Of a DNA stretch of 8,903 nucleotides, positions 1-6,483 are shown one piece after another (within the stretch, counting starts at the first letter, position 1; each line of letters begins with the position of its first letter). Source of the DNA: an uncultured Clostridia bacterium. GTDB lineage: Bacteria; Bacillota; Clostridia; Oscillospirales; Ruminococcaceae. Location of the stretch: positions 1 to 8,903 of the forward strand of contig CALGTU010000159.1 in assembly GCA_937901465.1 (NCBI GenBank), read 5' to 3'. Both the position numbers and the translations under genes were made by a program. The notes under the pieces are model-generated. The model ran no database searches, was not told where the DNA came from, and saw nothing but the letters and a program-made list of their open reading frames with translations.

Positions 1-207
1 TTCCTGTGGTTCTTCTTCACCCGATTGTTTCGCCTTCATAAGTTCTATTCTCTCGCGTCTGAGCCTTTCCTGATAGGCTTCTCTCGCCTCTTTTTCCCTT
101 GCCGCTCTTTCTTCCGCCTCAATTCTTTCTCTCTCGGCTTCGGCTTCTCTCTCAGCGGCATTTATTTCTTTTATTCTGTCAAAAAGATTCTTTTTTTCGT
201 CAGACAT
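1..207 (-). CDS. 5' part of an unidentified, highly charged helical protein (runs off the window)
   Basis: This is an open frame of 69 codons starting at ATG 207 and still open at base 1, so only the N-terminus is visible. An AGGAGG sequence about 11 bases upstream, followed by a second purine run (AAAGGA) nearer the start, supports translation from here. The visible part has 20 Glu, 11 Arg, 6 Lys and 10 Ala and no proline until residue 67. The alternating acidic and basic residues from about 19 to 60 resemble a single stable alpha-helix (ER/K type) or a coiled coil. There is no signal peptide or membrane segment in the visible part, so it probably starts in the cytoplasm. It may carry a folded or membrane domain further on. 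I do not recognise the family. It follows the lysS terminator, with its ribosome binding site three bases after the T-tract. An overlapping frame on the plus strand (25-228) is judged to be a shadow. Confidence 0.75.
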   Translation of the reverse strand, partial: MSDEKKNLFDRIKEINAAEREAEAERERIEAEERAAREKEAREAYQERLRRERIELMKAKQSGEEEPQE

Positions 208-226
208 CTTTTCCTTTTCCTCCTGT

Positions 227-265
227 AAAAACAAAGGGGCATCCAGCAAAAACCGATACCCCTTT
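227..265 (-). terminator. Rho-independent terminator after lysS
   Basis: Read on the minus strand, the arm AAAGGGGTATC (255-265) pairs with GATGCCCCTTT (233-243) over 11 bp with one G-U pair. The loop is 11 bases and is followed by G and five T (227-231). It begins 10 bases after the lysS stop codon and closes the greA-lysS transcript. The next gene's ribosome binding site starts almost directly after the T-tract. Confidence 0.88.
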
Positions 266-275
266 TATGTTATAA

Positions 276-1787
276 TTATTCAGCAATAGGCTTCATTGTC
301 GGGAAGAGAAGAACATCTCTTATAGAAGCACTGTCTGTAAGAAGCATAACAAGTCTGTCAAGACCAAAGCCAAGACCACCTGTAGGAGCCATACCATATT
401 CAAGTGCGTTAAGGAAGTCTTCATCAACCTGAGCGTTAAGACCGCCCTGTGCTCTTCTTTCTTCAACCTGCTTAACAAATCTTTCTCTCTGATCTATGGG
501 GTCGTTGAGCTCTGAATATGAGTTACCCATTTCTCTTGCATAGATAAAGTATTCAAAACGTTCTGTAAATGCAGGGTTAGAAGGCTTTCTCTTAGTAAGA
601 GGAGAGTTTTCAACGGGATAATCATAGATAATTGTAGGCTGAATAAGATTCTTTTCAACATATTCATCAAAGAACGCGATAAGAACATGTCCCTTTGTAG
701 CCTTGTCCCCTTCAGGAACTTCAACATGCTTTTCCTTAGCGCAGGCCCTTGCCATAGCGTCATCTGCCCAGTCGTTATAATCAACACCGGCATATTTCTT
801 AACAGCTTCAACCATAGTAAGTCTTTCCCATGGTGAACCCATATCAATCTTAACGCCCTGATATTCGATAACATCTGTTCCGCAGACATTTCTTGCAATT
901 GTGCGATACATATCTTCAATAAGATCCATCATTCCGAAATAGTCTGTATAAACCTGATACATTTCGATAGAAGTAAATTCAGGGTTATGTGATGTATCCA
1001 TACCTTCATTTCTGAAGATTCTTCCTACTTCATAAACCTTGGGGAAACCACCAACAATAAGTCTCTTAAGATAAAGTTCTGTTTCAATACGAAGGAACAT
1101 ATCTATGTCGAGTGTGTTATGGTGAGTGATAAAAGGTCTGGCAGCAGCACCTGTTTCAAGTGTATGAAGAACAGGTGTATCAACTTCAAGATATCCGAGG
1201 TTATCGAGATAATCTCTGATTTCTCTGAGAATACGGCTTCTCTTAACGAATGTATCTCTTACATTGGGGTTAACAAGAAGGTCAACATATCTCTGACGAT
1301 AACGCATTTCCATATCCTTGAAACCTGCGTATTCGTTTGGTATCGGATGAAGTGATTTAGCAAGAAGAACAATCTTCTCTGCATGAATAGAAATTTCGCC
1401 TGTCTTTGTTTTAAAAACAAAGCCTTCGATTCCTATAATGTCACCAAGGTCCCATTTCTTGAAATCGGCATAAAGTTCTTCGCCTATGTCATCTCTTCTT
1501 ACATAAGCCTGAATGTTTCCGATATCATCTCTTATGTTGATAAAGCTTGCTTTACCCATAATTCTGCGGTTCATCATTCTTCCCGCAATAGAAACAGTCT
1601 TTCCTTCGAGATTTTCGAAATCTGCCTTTATATTTTCTGATTTTGCATTAACATCATACTTTGTAATTTCAAAAGGGTTCTTTCCGTTTGCCTTGAGTTC
1701 AGCAAGTTTTTCAAGTCTTATTCTGTGCTGTTCAGTAAGATCCTGTTCTGTGAGCTCAATGTTTTCTGTGTTCTGATTTTCTGCCAA
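276..1787 (-). CDS. lysS: Lysyl-tRNA synthetase, class II
   Basis: This cytoplasmic enzyme charges tRNA-Lys with lysine using ATP. The 503-residue product has the usual bacterial class II LysRS length and layout: an N-terminal helix, an OB-fold anticodon-binding domain (about 62-140), then the catalytic core. Motif 1 lies around 183-206 (ending EVDTPVL). Motif 2 starts with FRNEGMDTSHNPEF near 258. Motif 3 is GLGFGLDRLVMLL near 471-483 with its conserved Arg478. The lysine-site segment GAAARPFITHHN is present near 213-224. The start is TTG at 1787, because AAAGGAAG (1794-1801) lies six bases upstream and the next in-frame Met is about 70 residues in, inside the OB-fold. That ribosome binding site overlaps the greA stop codon and the gap is only 12 bp, so the two genes are probably co-transcribed and translationally coupled. 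No T-box leader is seen. A terminator follows. Confidence 0.98.
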   Translation of the reverse strand: MAENQNTENIELTEQDLTEQHRIRLEKLAELKANGKNPFEITKYDVNAKSENIKADFENLEGKTVSIAGRMMNRRIMGKASFINIRDDIGNIQAYVRRDDIGEELYADFKKWDLGDIIGIEGFVFKTKTGEISIHAEKIVLLAKSLHPIPNEYAGFKDMEMRYRQRYVDLLVNPNVRDTFVKRSRILREIRDYLDNLGYLEVDTPVLHTLETGAAARPFITHHNTLDIDMFLRIETELYLKRLIVGGFPKVYEVGRIFRNEGMDTSHNPEFTSIEMYQVYTDYFGMMDLIEDMYRTIARNVCGTDVIEYQGVKIDMGSPWERLTMVEAVKKYAGVDYNDWADDAMARACAKEKHVEVPEGDKATKGHVLIAFFDEYVEKNLIQPTIIYDYPVENSPLTKRKPSNPAFTERFEYFIYAREMGNSYSELNDPIDQRERFVKQVEERRAQGGLNAQVDEDFLNALEYGMAPTGGLGFGLDRLVMLLTDSASIRDVLLFPTMKPIAE

Positions 1788-1799
1788 TTTAATCTTCCT

Positions 1800-2273
1800 T
1801 TACTTTATAATCTCAACAATTTTCATATTGATAACGCCATCGGGAACCTGAACTTCAACAACATCCCCTGCTTTTTTGCCCATAACAGCCATACCGATAG
1901 GTGATTCGTCAGAAATTTTTCCCTGTTCAAAATTTGCTGAAGCATAACCAACAATCTTGATAATTTCTTCTTCACCGAGTTCCATATCAAGAAGCTTGAT
2001 TTTAGAACCTATACCAACTTCTGATGAAGAGATATTTGATTCATCAACGATAACCGCATTTGCGATAGTAGCTTCAAGTTCAGCGATTTCAGCCGCAAGC
2101 TTAGCCTGATCGTTCTTTGCTTCATCGTATTCAGAGTTTTCCGATAAGTCTCCGTGTCCTCTTGCTTCTTTAAGTCTCTGTTCAATTTCAGTAGATTTGA
2201 CAGTCTTGAGAAGGTCGAGTTTCTGTTTAAGTTCTTCAAGATTTTCTCTTGTAATCTTAACTGCTTTTGCCAT
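1800..2273 (-). CDS. greA: Transcription elongation factor GreA
   Basis: GreA enters the RNA polymerase secondary channel and stimulates cleavage of backtracked RNA, rescuing stalled complexes. The 157-residue product matches the family length of about 158. The N-terminal coiled-coil hairpin (about 1-75) carries the tip motif ARGHGDLSENSEY at 37-49, including the acidic residues Asp42 and Glu45 that coordinate the catalytic Mg in the polymerase. The C-terminal FKBP-like domain has the signature ISDESPIGMAVMGKKAGD. An ATG lies six bases upstream at 2279, but it is only two bases from the AAGGAG site. The ATG at 2273 has an 8-base spacing and gives the normal MAK start, so it is preferred. It is the first gene of a greA-lysS pair with its own consensus promoter in the gap after the S41 gene. 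Confidence 0.97.
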   Translation of the reverse strand: MAKAVKITRENLEELKQKLDLLKTVKSTEIEQRLKEARGHGDLSENSEYDEAKNDQAKLAAEIAELEATIANAVIVDESNISSSEVGIGSKIKLLDMELGEEEIIKIVGYASANFEQGKISDESPIGMAVMGKKAGDVVEVQVPDGVINMKIVEIIK

Positions 2274-2281
2274 AATCATTT

Positions 2282-2287
2282 CTCCTT
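2282..2287 (-). promoter_or_regulatory. greA ribosome binding site that decides the start
   Basis: AAGGAG on the minus strand is two bases from the ATG at 2279 but eight bases from the ATG at 2273. The spacing favours the downstream start. Confidence 0.75.
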
Positions 2288-2312
2288 ACATAGTTATAAA
2301 AGACCAAATTCA

Positions 2313-2342
2313 ATTATACATCATATTATAGGTGTTTGTCAA
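2313..2342 (-). promoter_or_regulatory. SigmaA promoter of greA-lysS
   Basis: Minus strand: perfect -35 TTGACA (2337-2342), 18-bp spacer, perfect -10 TATAAT (2313-2318). The expected transcript start is near 2306, giving a leader of about 33 bases before greA. The promoter begins four bases after the S41 stop codon. A second TATAAT (2325-2330) lies inside the spacer, 12 bp upstream, but only six bases from the -35, so it cannot use that -35. Confidence 0.88.
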
Positions 2343-2346
2343 CAAG

Positions 2347-3537
2347 TTAAAGCGTTGTATCAACTATATCGATTGCTTTTTTAAGCTGAGGATCGCTGTT
2401 TTCATCAAGAAAAGCAAGAGCTTCCTGTTCTTCCTTTGAAAGTTTTACTTCAAAATTAGGCTTTATACCAACCCCGTCAAAACAGGGAGTCTTCTTTGTT
2501 TCATAGGTAGCAACGGTTATTGTTACCGCCGAACCGGTAGACATCTGCTGTGTATGCTTTACAACACCAACCCCTGCAGTATTTGTTCCTACAAGTGAAG
2601 CTTTTCCCGAATCTCTCATAACAACAGCAAAAAGTTCTGCCGCATATGAAGTGTTTTCGTTTACAATAACCGCCATCGGAACATCCTGTGAATATGTGTC
2701 ATCTGTTTTTGCGATAACCTGAGTATGTCCGTCCTTGAATGTAGCCGTAGCCCAGCTTCCCTGAGGAAGAATATAATTGAGTGATTCTTCAGCAGCTTCA
2801 ATTACTCCGTCAGAACAGTTTCTTACATCAAATATAAGCTGATCCGCACCATCTGCTATAAGTCTTTCGGCAGCGTCTCTTACCTGTCCCGCTGTTGTCA
2901 TATTAAACTCAGAAATCTTTATATATCCTATATATCCCGAAAGCATTTTATAACTAACACTCTTAACTTCAGATTTTTTCTTTACAAACTGAAGTTCGGT
3001 ATCAACGCCTTCTCTTCTTATCGTGATTCTTACAGATTCACCTTCTGTTCCTGTCAAAAGTTCAGAAGAAGCTTCATATCCTGCCGCCAGAACATCGGTG
3101 TCATCTATCTTAACGATTATATCACCGATAACAAGCGAGCCCGCCTTATAAGCGTCAGATTCCTCATCGATAGCAGTAATTCTGATATATCCGCTCTCAT
3201 CTTCTGTATAGTCTATTCCGATACCTGTTGTATATCCCGATTCCTTAAGCTGTTTTTCGGCATATTTTTCTGCGGTATAATAAACCGCATATTTATCACC
3301 TATCGATTCTATATAAGCAGCCGAAAGATATGGCTGTGTATCAAGATCATCGACAGATTTATAATAATTCGCCTGAACATACGATTCGATTTCACTGAGT
3401 TCTGTTCGTGATGTTCCCGTTGTACTTAAAAGCGAATTGAAAAGGTTCTGTGAAAAGGTCATGGTAAGTATCGCAGTAATCGCAACCGCAACCGCAACGA
3501 GACTTATCGTTACCCCTAAAGATACTTTTCTGTTCAT
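2347..3537 (-). CDS. Membrane-anchored PDZ-S41 (CtpA/CtpB-type) protein, catalytic triad lost
   Basis: The 396-residue product has the architecture of carboxy-terminal processing proteases: a short cytoplasmic N-terminus, one membrane segment (about 6-28), an extracytoplasmic linker, a PDZ domain (about 100-180) and an S41 core (about 195-365). Landmarks include DKYAVYYTAEKY near 81-92 and the late FDGVGIKPNF segment. Aligned without gaps to E. coli Prc (S430, K455, Q459), the active positions fall on Tyr298, Val323 and Lys327; the 25- and 4-residue spacings are kept. Families normally read SASASEI and FGKGVVQ here, but this protein reads TSYAAEL and AGVGVVK. The NPGG-type loop is NCSDG (240-244). 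The fold therefore looks preserved while proteolysis is predicted to be absent. The start is ATG 3537, because the upstream in-frame TTG at 3549 overlaps the GGAGGA ribosome binding site. It lies 16 bp after the M23 gene, as the last gene of the ftsEX operon. It may be a scaffold or PDZ-binding regulator; that is inference. Confidence 0.92.
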   Translation of the reverse strand: MNRKVSLGVTISLVAVAVAITAILTMTFSQNLFNSLLSTTGTSRTELSEIESYVQANYYKSVDDLDTQPYLSAAYIESIGDKYAVYYTAEKYAEKQLKESGYTTGIGIDYTEDESGYIRITAIDEESDAYKAGSLVIGDIIVKIDDTDVLAAGYEASSELLTGTEGESVRITIRREGVDTELQFVKKKSEVKSVSYKMLSGYIGYIKISEFNMTTAGQVRDAAERLIADGADQLIFDVRNCSDGVIEAAEESLNYILPQGSWATATFKDGHTQVIAKTDDTYSQDVPMAVIVNENTSYAAELFAVVMRDSGKASLVGTNTAGVGVVKHTQQMSTGSAVTITVATYETKKTPCFDGVGIKPNFEVKLSKEEQEALAFLDENSDPQLKKAIDIVDTTL

Positions 3538-3541
3538 CTCT

Positions 3542-3547
3542 TCCTCC
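3542..3547 (-). promoter_or_regulatory. Ribosome binding site setting the S41-gene start
   Basis: GGAGGA on the minus strand lies 4-5 bases before ATG 3537 and overlaps the alternative TTG codon at 3547-3549. That rules out the longer reading frame as the natural start. Confidence 0.8.
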
Positions 3548-3553
3548 AAGATT

Positions 3554-4756
3554 TTACTTGAGATACTTCATAGGGTCTGTATGAGAACCATTTTTTCTTA
3601 TTTCAAAATGAAGATGGTATCCCGTTGAATAACCCGTTGTTCCTATGTATCCTATCGTTTCACCCATAGCGACATTCTGTCCCGCTTTAACAGCAACCGA
3701 TTTGAAATGTCCGTAAAGAGTTACATATCCGTTTCCGTGGTCAATCATAACATAGTTTCCATATCCGCCACCGCATCCGCAAGAACTCCATTTAGCGTAG
3801 TTATGCGAACATGTCTGTGATGCAACGATAACCTTTCCCGATGCCGCAGCAACGGCTGGTTTTCCTGCAATATTTCCGCCTGCTATGTCAATGCCCTTAT
3901 GGAATGTTCCCCAACGGCTTCCGTAATAGGATGAGATATATGTGTATCCCGGAACAGGCCATAAGAACTGACCATTGAAGTTTCCGCCCATAGTTGCAAG
4001 TCTCGCGATTTCCGCCCTGATTGCAGCTTCGGCAGCTTCGGCTTCCTTATCGAGAGCCTCTTTATTTTTAAGATATTCCTGATATTGTCTTTCAAGTTTC
4101 TGCTGCTGTGAAGAACTCTGTTCATAAGCGCTGTTAAGTTCTGCTTTCTGAACTTCAAACTCCGCCTTTACCTCTTCAGCTTCAGCCTTCTTTTCTTCAA
4201 CCTCAGCTTTTGTTTTTTCGAGATTGTCAAGCATCTGGTTAAGGTCGTCTATCATCTTGTCATCATGCTCAGCAACTCTTTCAACAAGTTCCATTCTTGT
4301 CAAAAGATCATAAAAATCTGTTGACCCCGCAAGAACAGAAGCATAGTTGTTCCCGCCCGACATATACATCGAACGAAGTCTTTTTCTGAAAAGACCTATC
4401 TTTTCCTCGATATCCTTTTCCTGATTTTCTATATCAGTTTCAAGACCTGATATCGTAGACGAAAGTTCATCAATCTGAGCCGTAATGATAAGTATATTTT
4501 CTTCAGTAAGTTCTATTTTCTCTGAAATAGCCGCCTGATATTCCTTTTCTTTCTTGATATTGTTTTTCGAAGCGGCAATATTACTGTTCACCGTTGCAAG
4601 TTTATTCTGAATAGCTTTCTGTTCCTGCTGAAGTTCAGAAAGTGTCTTTGCCTCAACTTCAACCGGTTCGTCAAATTTATAGGTATAAAAGCTTATGCTT
4701 ACAGTAGCACAAAGTATAGTTGCAAGGAGTTTTTTAAGATTTCTTTTTATACTCAT
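3554..4756 (-). CDS. FtsEX-associated murein hydrolase: coiled coil plus M23 (LytM) endopeptidase
   Basis: This 400-residue secreted protein resembles EnvC and the PcsB/CwlO coiled-coil family. It has a basic N-terminus and a hydrophobic stretch (about 9-26) with a possible cleavage after VEVEA near 36. A long charged coiled coil (about 39-255) contains the family's FRKRLRSMYMSGG and DLLTRMELVERV segments. The M23 domain spans about 264-400. The Zn ligands are His286 and Asp290 (HKGID) and His383; His350 (LYGHF) and His381 (HLH) complete the catalytic set, so it should be an active peptidoglycan endopeptidase, unlike EnvC itself, whose LytM domain is non-catalytic. A Cys/His-rich insertion (Cys316, His318, Cys326, Cys328) lies before GYGNYVMIDHGNG. 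The gene starts nine bases after ftsX with an AGGAGGA site overlapping the ftsX stop. The expected role is septal or elongation hydrolysis switched on through the FtsX loop. Confidence 0.95.
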   Translation of the reverse strand: MSIKRNLKKLLATILCATVSISFYTYKFDEPVEVEAKTLSELQQEQKAIQNKLATVNSNIAASKNNIKKEKEYQAAISEKIELTEENILIITAQIDELSSTISGLETDIENQEKDIEEKIGLFRKRLRSMYMSGGNNYASVLAGSTDFYDLLTRMELVERVAEHDDKMIDDLNQMLDNLEKTKAEVEEKKAEAEEVKAEFEVQKAELNSAYEQSSSQQQKLERQYQEYLKNKEALDKEAEAAEAAIRAEIARLATMGGNFNGQFLWPVPGYTYISSYYGSRWGTFHKGIDIAGGNIAGKPAVAAASGKVIVASQTCSHNYAKWSSCGCGGGYGNYVMIDHGNGYVTLYGHFKSVAVKAGQNVAMGETIGYIGTTGYSTGYHLHFEIRKNGSHTDPMKYLK

Positions 4757-4765
4757 CTTTTCCTC

Positions 4766-5680
4766 CTAAACTTTAAGATGCTTTCTCGTACTAGCCGCTG
4801 TTCCTATCGCACCGAAAAGAATTCCTACAACTAAATATGCGAGAGAAACCTGAAGCCATATTGTTCCGTAAGGAATAAATTCTCCCATTCCGAGAGCCTT
4901 CCATAAATCGCCTTCTTCCTGGAATATTCCTATAACGTTTTCATAGACAAGCCATGTCGCAAGAGATGAAACTATCCCCGCAACAGCACCCGTAAGCATA
5001 CCTTCAACAAAGAAAGGTATTCTTATAAATGTGTTTGTAGCACCAACATATTTCATAATGTTTATTTCTCTGCTTCTCGCAAAAACACTCGCTCTTGTTG
5101 AGTTTGAAATGATAACCATTGAAACAACAGCAAGCGCTACTATGATAGCAGTTGAAATAATCGCAATAGTTGATTTCAGACTTGTTAAGATAGAAGCAAA
5201 ATCATCGGGTGATTTTATGTCTATTATGTAACCAACAGGCGCAAACTTAGCGTCTATGGCAGTTACCGTTCTTTTCATAACAGAAACGTCAGAAACTCTT
5301 ATTCTGAAAGCGTCAGGCAAAGGACTTTCTTCGAAATAAGCAAATATTTCATCTGCGTTGTCATATTTCGATTTTTCATCTTCCCATGCTTCTTCTTTTG
5401 AATAAAAAACAACCGAAGAAACATTTTCTGTCTGCTTCAAAACACCTTCCATCTCTGCGATAGCTTCGTCAGTGATGTTATCATCGAGATAGATTATAAC
5501 TTCGTTTCTGTTTTCAATTCCGCTTACAAAACGGTTTATGTTCATAGTAGCAAGAACAGAAAATCCGACAAGTAAAAGCGAAACCGTCAGAACACAGAAT
5601 GATGCAAACGACATTATTCTGTTTGTCCATATATTTCTTACACCTTGTCCTACAAGGTATTTCATACTGCTAATTCGCAT
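4766..5680 (-). CDS. ftsX: Cell division protein FtsX (ABC-type membrane subunit)
   Basis: FtsX is the membrane partner of FtsE and relays ATP-driven changes to an extracytoplasmic murein hydrolase. The 304-residue product has the usual four membrane segments at about 24-46, 170-192, 223-246 and 273-296. A large extracytoplasmic domain (about 47-169) contains the conserved PLPDAF (120-125) and is the expected contact for the coiled coil of the M23 protein. The cytoplasmic stretch RSREINIMKYVGAT (202-215) is a family hallmark that faces FtsE. The frame extends upstream to 5734, but the start is put at ATG 5680, because GGAGGAGG (5687-5694) lies six bases before it. The protein then begins MRISSMKYLVGQG, as in relatives. 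The start overlaps the end of ftsE by 11 bp, which implies translational coupling. Confidence 0.96.
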   Translation of the reverse strand: MRISSMKYLVGQGVRNIWTNRIMSFASFCVLTVSLLLVGFSVLATMNINRFVSGIENRNEVIIYLDDNITDEAIAEMEGVLKQTENVSSVVFYSKEEAWEDEKSKYDNADEIFAYFEESPLPDAFRIRVSDVSVMKRTVTAIDAKFAPVGYIIDIKSPDDFASILTSLKSTIAIISTAIIVALAVVSMVIISNSTRASVFARSREINIMKYVGATNTFIRIPFFVEGMLTGAVAGIVSSLATWLVYENVIGIFQEEGDLWKALGMGEFIPYGTIWLQVSLAYLVVGILFGAIGTAASTRKHLKV

Positions 5681-6371
5681 AATATTCCTCCTCCGCATTT
5701 TCTCCGGGGAGTATCTGGTCAAATACCACTTCACCGTTTTTCATAGCAATGGTTCTTCCACCGAAATATTCAACAAGCTCCTGCTCATGAGTTACCATAA
5801 GAACAGTTGTTCCGCAATTGTTGATTTCCTTTAAAAGTCTTACAATCTGGAAAGAAAGTTCAGGGTCGATATTACCCGTAGGCTCGTCCGCAATAATGAT
5901 AGCAGGGTCGTTTACAAGCGCTCTCGCAAGAGCAACTCTCTGCTGTTCACCGCCTGAAAGTTCCTTCGGATAACATTTCATTTTATCCTGAAGACCAACA
6001 AGTGCAATAACCTTAGGAACTCTAGAACGGATGTATTTCTGAGGAGCGTCAATAACTCTTAAAACATAAGCGATGTTGTCATAAACAGTCATATTGGGAA
6101 TAAGCCTGAAATCCTGAAAAACAACGCCTATTGTTCTTCGAAGATATGGAATTTTTCTCTGTCTTAACTTATTAAGCTTGAATCCGTTTACAACAATCTT
6201 ACCCGAAGTTGCCGAAACTTCCTTGAGTATAAGCTTAATGAGCGTACTTTTACCCGCTCCCGATGCACCGACAACAAACGCAAATTCGCCGTCTTTTATT
6301 TTAAGGCTAACATTATTCAACGCGTCAACGCCGTTTTCATAAGTAACCGAAACATTTTCAAATTCTACCAC
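5670..6371 (-). CDS. ftsE: Cell division ATP-binding protein FtsE
   Basis: FtsE is the cytoplasmic ABC ATPase of the FtsEX complex. The 233-residue product has all the ABC motifs: Walker A GASGAGKST (35-43), Q-loop Gln86 in VVFQDFRLIP, signature LSGGEQQRVALARAL (from 138), Walker B IIIADEP (158-164, with catalytic Glu163), a D-loop at NIDPE and the switch His195. The FQDFRLIPNMTVYDN block is typical of FtsE rather than of lipoprotein exporters. The start is GTG at 6371 with AAGGAG nine bases upstream; there is no better ATG nearby. It is the first gene of a four-gene operon with ftsX, the M23 peptidase and the S41-like gene. The predicted promoter is about 40 bases upstream. Confidence 0.97.
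   Translation of the reverse strand: MVEFENVSVTYENGVDALNNVSLKIKDGEFAFVVGASGAGKSTLIKLILKEVSATSGKIVVNGFKLNKLRQRKIPYLRRTIGVVFQDFRLIPNMTVYDNIAYVLRVIDAPQKYIRSRVPKVIALVGLQDKMKCYPKELSGGEQQRVALARALVNDPAIIIADEPTGNIDPELSFQIVRLLKEINNCGTTVLMVTHEQELVEYFGGRTIAMKNGEVVFDQILPGENAEEEYYAN
5687..5694 (-). promoter_or_regulatory. ftsX ribosome binding site inside ftsE
   Basis: GGAGGAGG on the minus strand lies within the last codons of ftsE (encoding Ala-Glu-Glu-Glu), six bases before ATG 5680. It fixes the ftsX start and links its translation to ftsE. Confidence 0.85.
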
Positions 6372-6415
6372 AGTAGGTTTCTCCTTCCGAAAAGAAAAAA
6401 ATGTGTCAAAAACAA

Positions 6416-6444
6416 ATTATAGGGCAACAAGGGCTGTCGGTCAA
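6416..6444 (-). promoter_or_regulatory. SigmaA promoter of the ftsE operon
   Basis: Minus strand: -35 TTGACC (6439-6444), 17-bp spacer, perfect -10 TATAAT (6416-6421). Transcription should begin near 6409, leaving a T-rich leader of about 38 bases. The whole promoter is embedded in the inverted repeat at 6419-6456. Confidence 0.8.
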
Positions 6445-6456
6445 CCGATGCCCTAT
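6419..6456. repeat. Inverted repeat overlapping the ftsE promoter, possible terminator or operator
   Basis: The 8-bp arms ATAGGGCA (6419-6426) and TGCCCTAT (6449-6456) are perfect complements around a 22-base centre. The centre holds an inner hairpin (TCGG 6437-6440 with CCGA 6445-6448). A third element, AGGGC (6430-6434), can also pair with GCCCT (6450-6454), so two alternative stems exist. In an RNA read from the upstream regulator gene, the stem is followed by a broken T-rich run, so it could end that transcript weakly. As DNA it could be an operator, since the right arm overlaps the -10 and the -35 lies in the loop. Confidence 0.6.
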
Positions 6457-6483
6457 GCTACCCCTTTTTTCATTTTTTGGCGA

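Noticed and set aside
25..228. Plus-strand reading frame of 67 codons at the window edge
   Set aside because: It is antisense to the charged minus-strand frame starting at 207, which has a strong ribosome binding site. The plus-strand product is a Phe/Ser/Leu-rich shadow without a convincing start signal.
494..919. Second minus-strand frame of 141 codons inside lysS
   Set aside because: It overlaps the fully conserved LysRS frame, has no ribosome binding site and shows no family resemblance.
1788..2346. T-box or other amino-acid-sensing leader for lysS
   Set aside because: lysS starts 12 bp after greA, and the greA leader is only about 33 bases, which is too short for a T-box.
2347..3549. 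The S41 gene as a decaying pseudogene
   Set aside because: The frame is uninterrupted over about 396 codons, with promoter context, ribosome binding site, membrane anchor, PDZ and fold motifs intact. Only active-site positions are changed, so a maintained pseudoenzyme is more likely.
5681..5734. Longer FtsX with 18 extra N-terminal residues
   Set aside because: The upstream start lies well inside ftsE, lacks a ribosome binding site and adds residues not expected in the family. GGAGGAGG supports the start at 5680.
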